Shown here: in pieces, positions 5,579 through 7,221 of the stretch
How positions within the stretch are numbered: the first letter of the stretch is position 1
Layout of the letters: each line of letters starts with the position of its first letter
Source of the DNA: CAYYOS01 sp964473355
GTDB taxonomy: Bacteria > Pseudomonadota > Gammaproteobacteria > Burkholderiales > REEB80
Direction of reading: 5' to 3'
Assembly (NCBI GenBank): GCA_964473355.1
Contig: CAYYOS010000127.1
Span: 1-7,221 of the forward strand
Length of the DNA: 7,221 bases
Made by a program: the position numbers and the translations under genes
Notes under the pieces: generated by a model
What the model saw: only the letters and a program-made list of their open reading frames with translations
Database searches by the model: none
Told to the model about the DNA's origin: nothing

Positions 5579-7130
5579 AGTTAAAGCTATGTTTGATTTT
5601 CTTTGAAGAATCGGGATAAAGCTCTAACTGTTCGACATAAGGGGAGGAGGCAGAGTTCGTGATTTCGATTCTATGTTTGCCGGGCGGCAATTTTAGCTCT
5701 TTTAAAGGAGGAGAAACGCCATATTTTTTGCCGTCCACGCTTACCTCTCCCCAAGGAGAAATGGCGAAAGTCAAAATGGATTCCTGACTGGCTGATTTCT
5801 CAACGCGCTTTGCTACTACTTCCTCCGTTGGCGTGACGCTGGCGATCACTTTGATTTCTTTGCCTGGGGGCTTCTCAAGCTTTTTTTCAGGCAAGAGCGT
5901 TTTTTTGTCCGGGGGTTTAGCCGCAGTGGGACTCGGTGCCTCCAGCGCTTCGGGAAGAGCTTGATTAATAGCCGAGGCTATCTGGGGTGGGGCGCTCTCT
6001 AAGGGGTTAGGCGGGGGCGGGTAATCCTTTGCTGGGAATGACTTCACTACCGGGCTGACTGATTCTGGCGCGCCGAAAAATAGGCTGGCCCAAATAAGAC
6101 TCATCCCTATGACGATTGCCGTTCCGATAAGAAATCCCGCCGCGAGTAAGCGCCGCTCATCTTTTTTGCGAAGCTGCAGCGCGGGGGTTTGTAGGGTGTC
6201 TCTACCCAAGACATCATGGTCGCTGACTAAAATGGTCGGGAGTTCAGTGCCATCTGGCGCCGAGGAGGGCTTAGCGACCGTTGACTTCTTATCGCTGCGG
6301 CTGGGGTGTGCATCAAATTTAATCCAGGTGCGCAAGCGTTGCGCTAACTCCTTGGCATCTTGATAACGATCGTCCGGCCGTTTAGCCAAGGCTTTTAATA
6401 CGACCTTGTCCAGGCCTCTTGAAACCTTGGCGTTTAAGGTAGAAGGTGGTGGCGGATTCTCATTTAGGATGCGATACATAATTGTGCTGATATTGTCGCC
6501 CTCAAACGGCGCTTTACCCGTCAGCATTTCATACAGCACCACCCCTAAGGAAAAAATATCGGAACGGCCGTCAACTTCGTCCCCGACGACCTGTTCCGGC
6601 GCCATATATTTAGGAGAGCCCAGGACTATGCCCGCTTGTGTGCGTGAACCGGCGGGCACGCGGGCGATACCAAAATCAGTAATCTTCACCACACCATTTT
6701 CATTCAGCATGATATTGGCGGGCTTTATATCGCGATGCACCACGCCATTTTTGTGGGCGTAGGCGAGGCCATCCGCTACTTGCGCTGCAATGCGTGCAAT
6801 TTTATTGATGGAGAGGGCAATATTGGCGGTCATTAAATTCCCGAGCTGCTGACCTTCCAGGAATTCCATTGCCATGTAAGCCATATCGTCGGTTTTGCCG
6901 ATGTCATGTATGGTGACGATATTTGGATGATTAAGACGACCGGCGGATTTGGCTTCCCGATAGAATCGTTCTTCGAAATCAGCTAATTCGCTTTGTGTCA
7001 GATTAAGGCTAACCGTCTTAATTGCTACCACGCGATCGATTAGCGGATCGATTGCCTTGTAAACTACACCCATTGCTCCTCGTCCCAGCTCGGAAATTAT
7101 TTCATACCGACCTAGCTTTTCGACTACCAT
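5577..7130 (-). CDS. Transmembrane Hanks-type Ser/Thr protein kinase with PEGA-like domain
   Basis: A PknB/PpkA-type membrane kinase of 517 residues from the ATG at 7130. The kinase domain (about 9-270) is complete: glycine loop GRGAMGVVY (16-24), VAIK (K38), helix-C E59, catalytic VHRDIKPANI (131-140; D134, N139), DFG (152-154), APE (177-179) and DIFSLGVVLYEM (191-202). A juxtamembrane stretch (271-325) holds several Thr (T295, T299, T312, T315) that could be autophosphorylated and bound by the FHA protein. One membrane helix spans about 328-353. A Pro/Lys-rich periplasmic linker follows, then a PEGA-like beta domain (about 452-517; VSVDGKKYG, LPPGKHRIEI). Start choice: the frame is open upstream, with TTG codons at 7160 and 7214, but the 7214 TTG coincides with a TTGACA box and the intervening DNA looks non-coding. 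An AAGGA (7175-7171) 10 nt before the 7160 TTG makes that start an alternative. The ATG at 7130 has no clear ribosome binding site. Confidence 0.94.
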   Translation of the reverse strand: MVVEKLGRYEIISELGRGAMGVVYKAIDPLIDRVVAIKTVSLNLTQSELADFEERFYREAKSAGRLNHPNIVTIHDIGKTDDMAYMAMEFLEGQQLGNLMTANIALSINKIARIAAQVADGLAYAHKNGVVHRDIKPANIMLNENGVVKITDFGIARVPAGSRTQAGIVLGSPKYMAPEQVVGDEVDGRSDIFSLGVVLYEMLTGKAPFEGDNISTIMYRILNENPPPPSTLNAKVSRGLDKVVLKALAKRPDDRYQDAKELAQRLRTWIKFDAHPSRSDKKSTVAKPSSAPDGTELPTILVSDHDVLGRDTLQTPALQLRKKDERRLLAAGFLIGTAIVIGMSLIWASLFFGAPESVSPVVKSFPAKDYPPPPNPLESAPPQIASAINQALPEALEAPSPTAAKPPDKKTLLPEKKLEKPPGKEIKVIASVTPTEEVVAKRVEKSASQESILTFAISPWGEVSVDGKKYGVSPPLKELKLPPGKHRIEITNSASSPYVEQLELYPDSSKKIKHSFN

Positions 7131-7185
7131 AGGTATATGCGGTGCACTTAGAGAAGACAATCTAGGATTATCCTTAAAAGTTATA

Positions 7186-7214
7186 ACAGTAGTTTCTCTA
7201 GGGGGGCGTGTCAA
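7186..7214 (-). promoter_or_regulatory. Possible promoter of the kinase-lipoprotein operon
   Basis: On the minus strand a perfect TTGACA (7214-7209) is followed after 17 bp by TACTGT (7191-7186, 3/6 to TATAAT). A better -10-like TATAAC (7185-7180) begins one base after that, but at an unfavourable 23-bp spacing. If used, transcription would begin near 7175-7180, so translation must start at the 7160 TTG or the 7130 ATG. Confidence 0.35.
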
Positions 7215-7221
7215 GCTTGCG

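Noticed and set aside
6109..6762. Plus-strand frames opposite the kinase gene
   Set aside because: They overlap the conserved kinase catalytic domain and membrane segment and have no recognisable content.

Overview
The window looks like part of a proteobacterial chromosome, most likely betaproteobacterial. That placement is an inference from the RadA sequence, the FHA/PP2C/kinase gene types and the DUF5648-like repeats; there is no rRNA or other marker to confirm it. Six protein-coding genes are supported. There is no tRNA, rRNA, CRISPR array, insertion sequence or integrase. Both edges are open: radA lacks its 5' end at the left, and the kinase promoter region runs into the right edge. A run of ten N (5006-5015) marks an assembly gap, so adjacency of the two halves depends on scaffolding.

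Left part (2-2783, + strand): the 3' four-fifths of radA, then a PP2C-family Ser/Thr phosphatase and a two-FHA-domain protein. Phosphatase and FHA genes abut or overlap by one base and end at a strong intrinsic terminator with a perfect 12-bp stem. Middle (2827-4791, - strand): a secreted 654-residue protein with three N-terminal DUF5648-like repeats, a region with the landmarks of a clan-A (TIM-barrel) glycoside hydrolase, and a C-terminal beta-rich domain. Its upstream region holds a good Shine-Dalgarno sequence and a pair of near-identical, half-palindromic 10-mers 31 bp apart around a possible promoter.

Right part (5160 to about 7130, - strand): a transmembrane Hanks-type Ser/Thr kinase with a periplasmic PEGA-like domain, followed 9 bp later by a small TPR-like lipoprotein whose ribosome binding site overlaps the kinase stop codon.

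Kinase, phosphatase and FHA reader form a complete phospho-signalling set: a writer, an eraser and a reader. The same three protein types make up the threonine phosphorylation pathway of some type VI secretion systems (PpkA, PppA, Fha), where an outer-membrane lipoprotein also takes part. No secretion-system structural gene is visible, so the output of this set is unknown. The unusual points are the split of the set around a secreted glycosidase-like gene, the Thr-rich linker in the FHA protein, and the two-repeat operator-like element upstream of the glycosidase-like gene.
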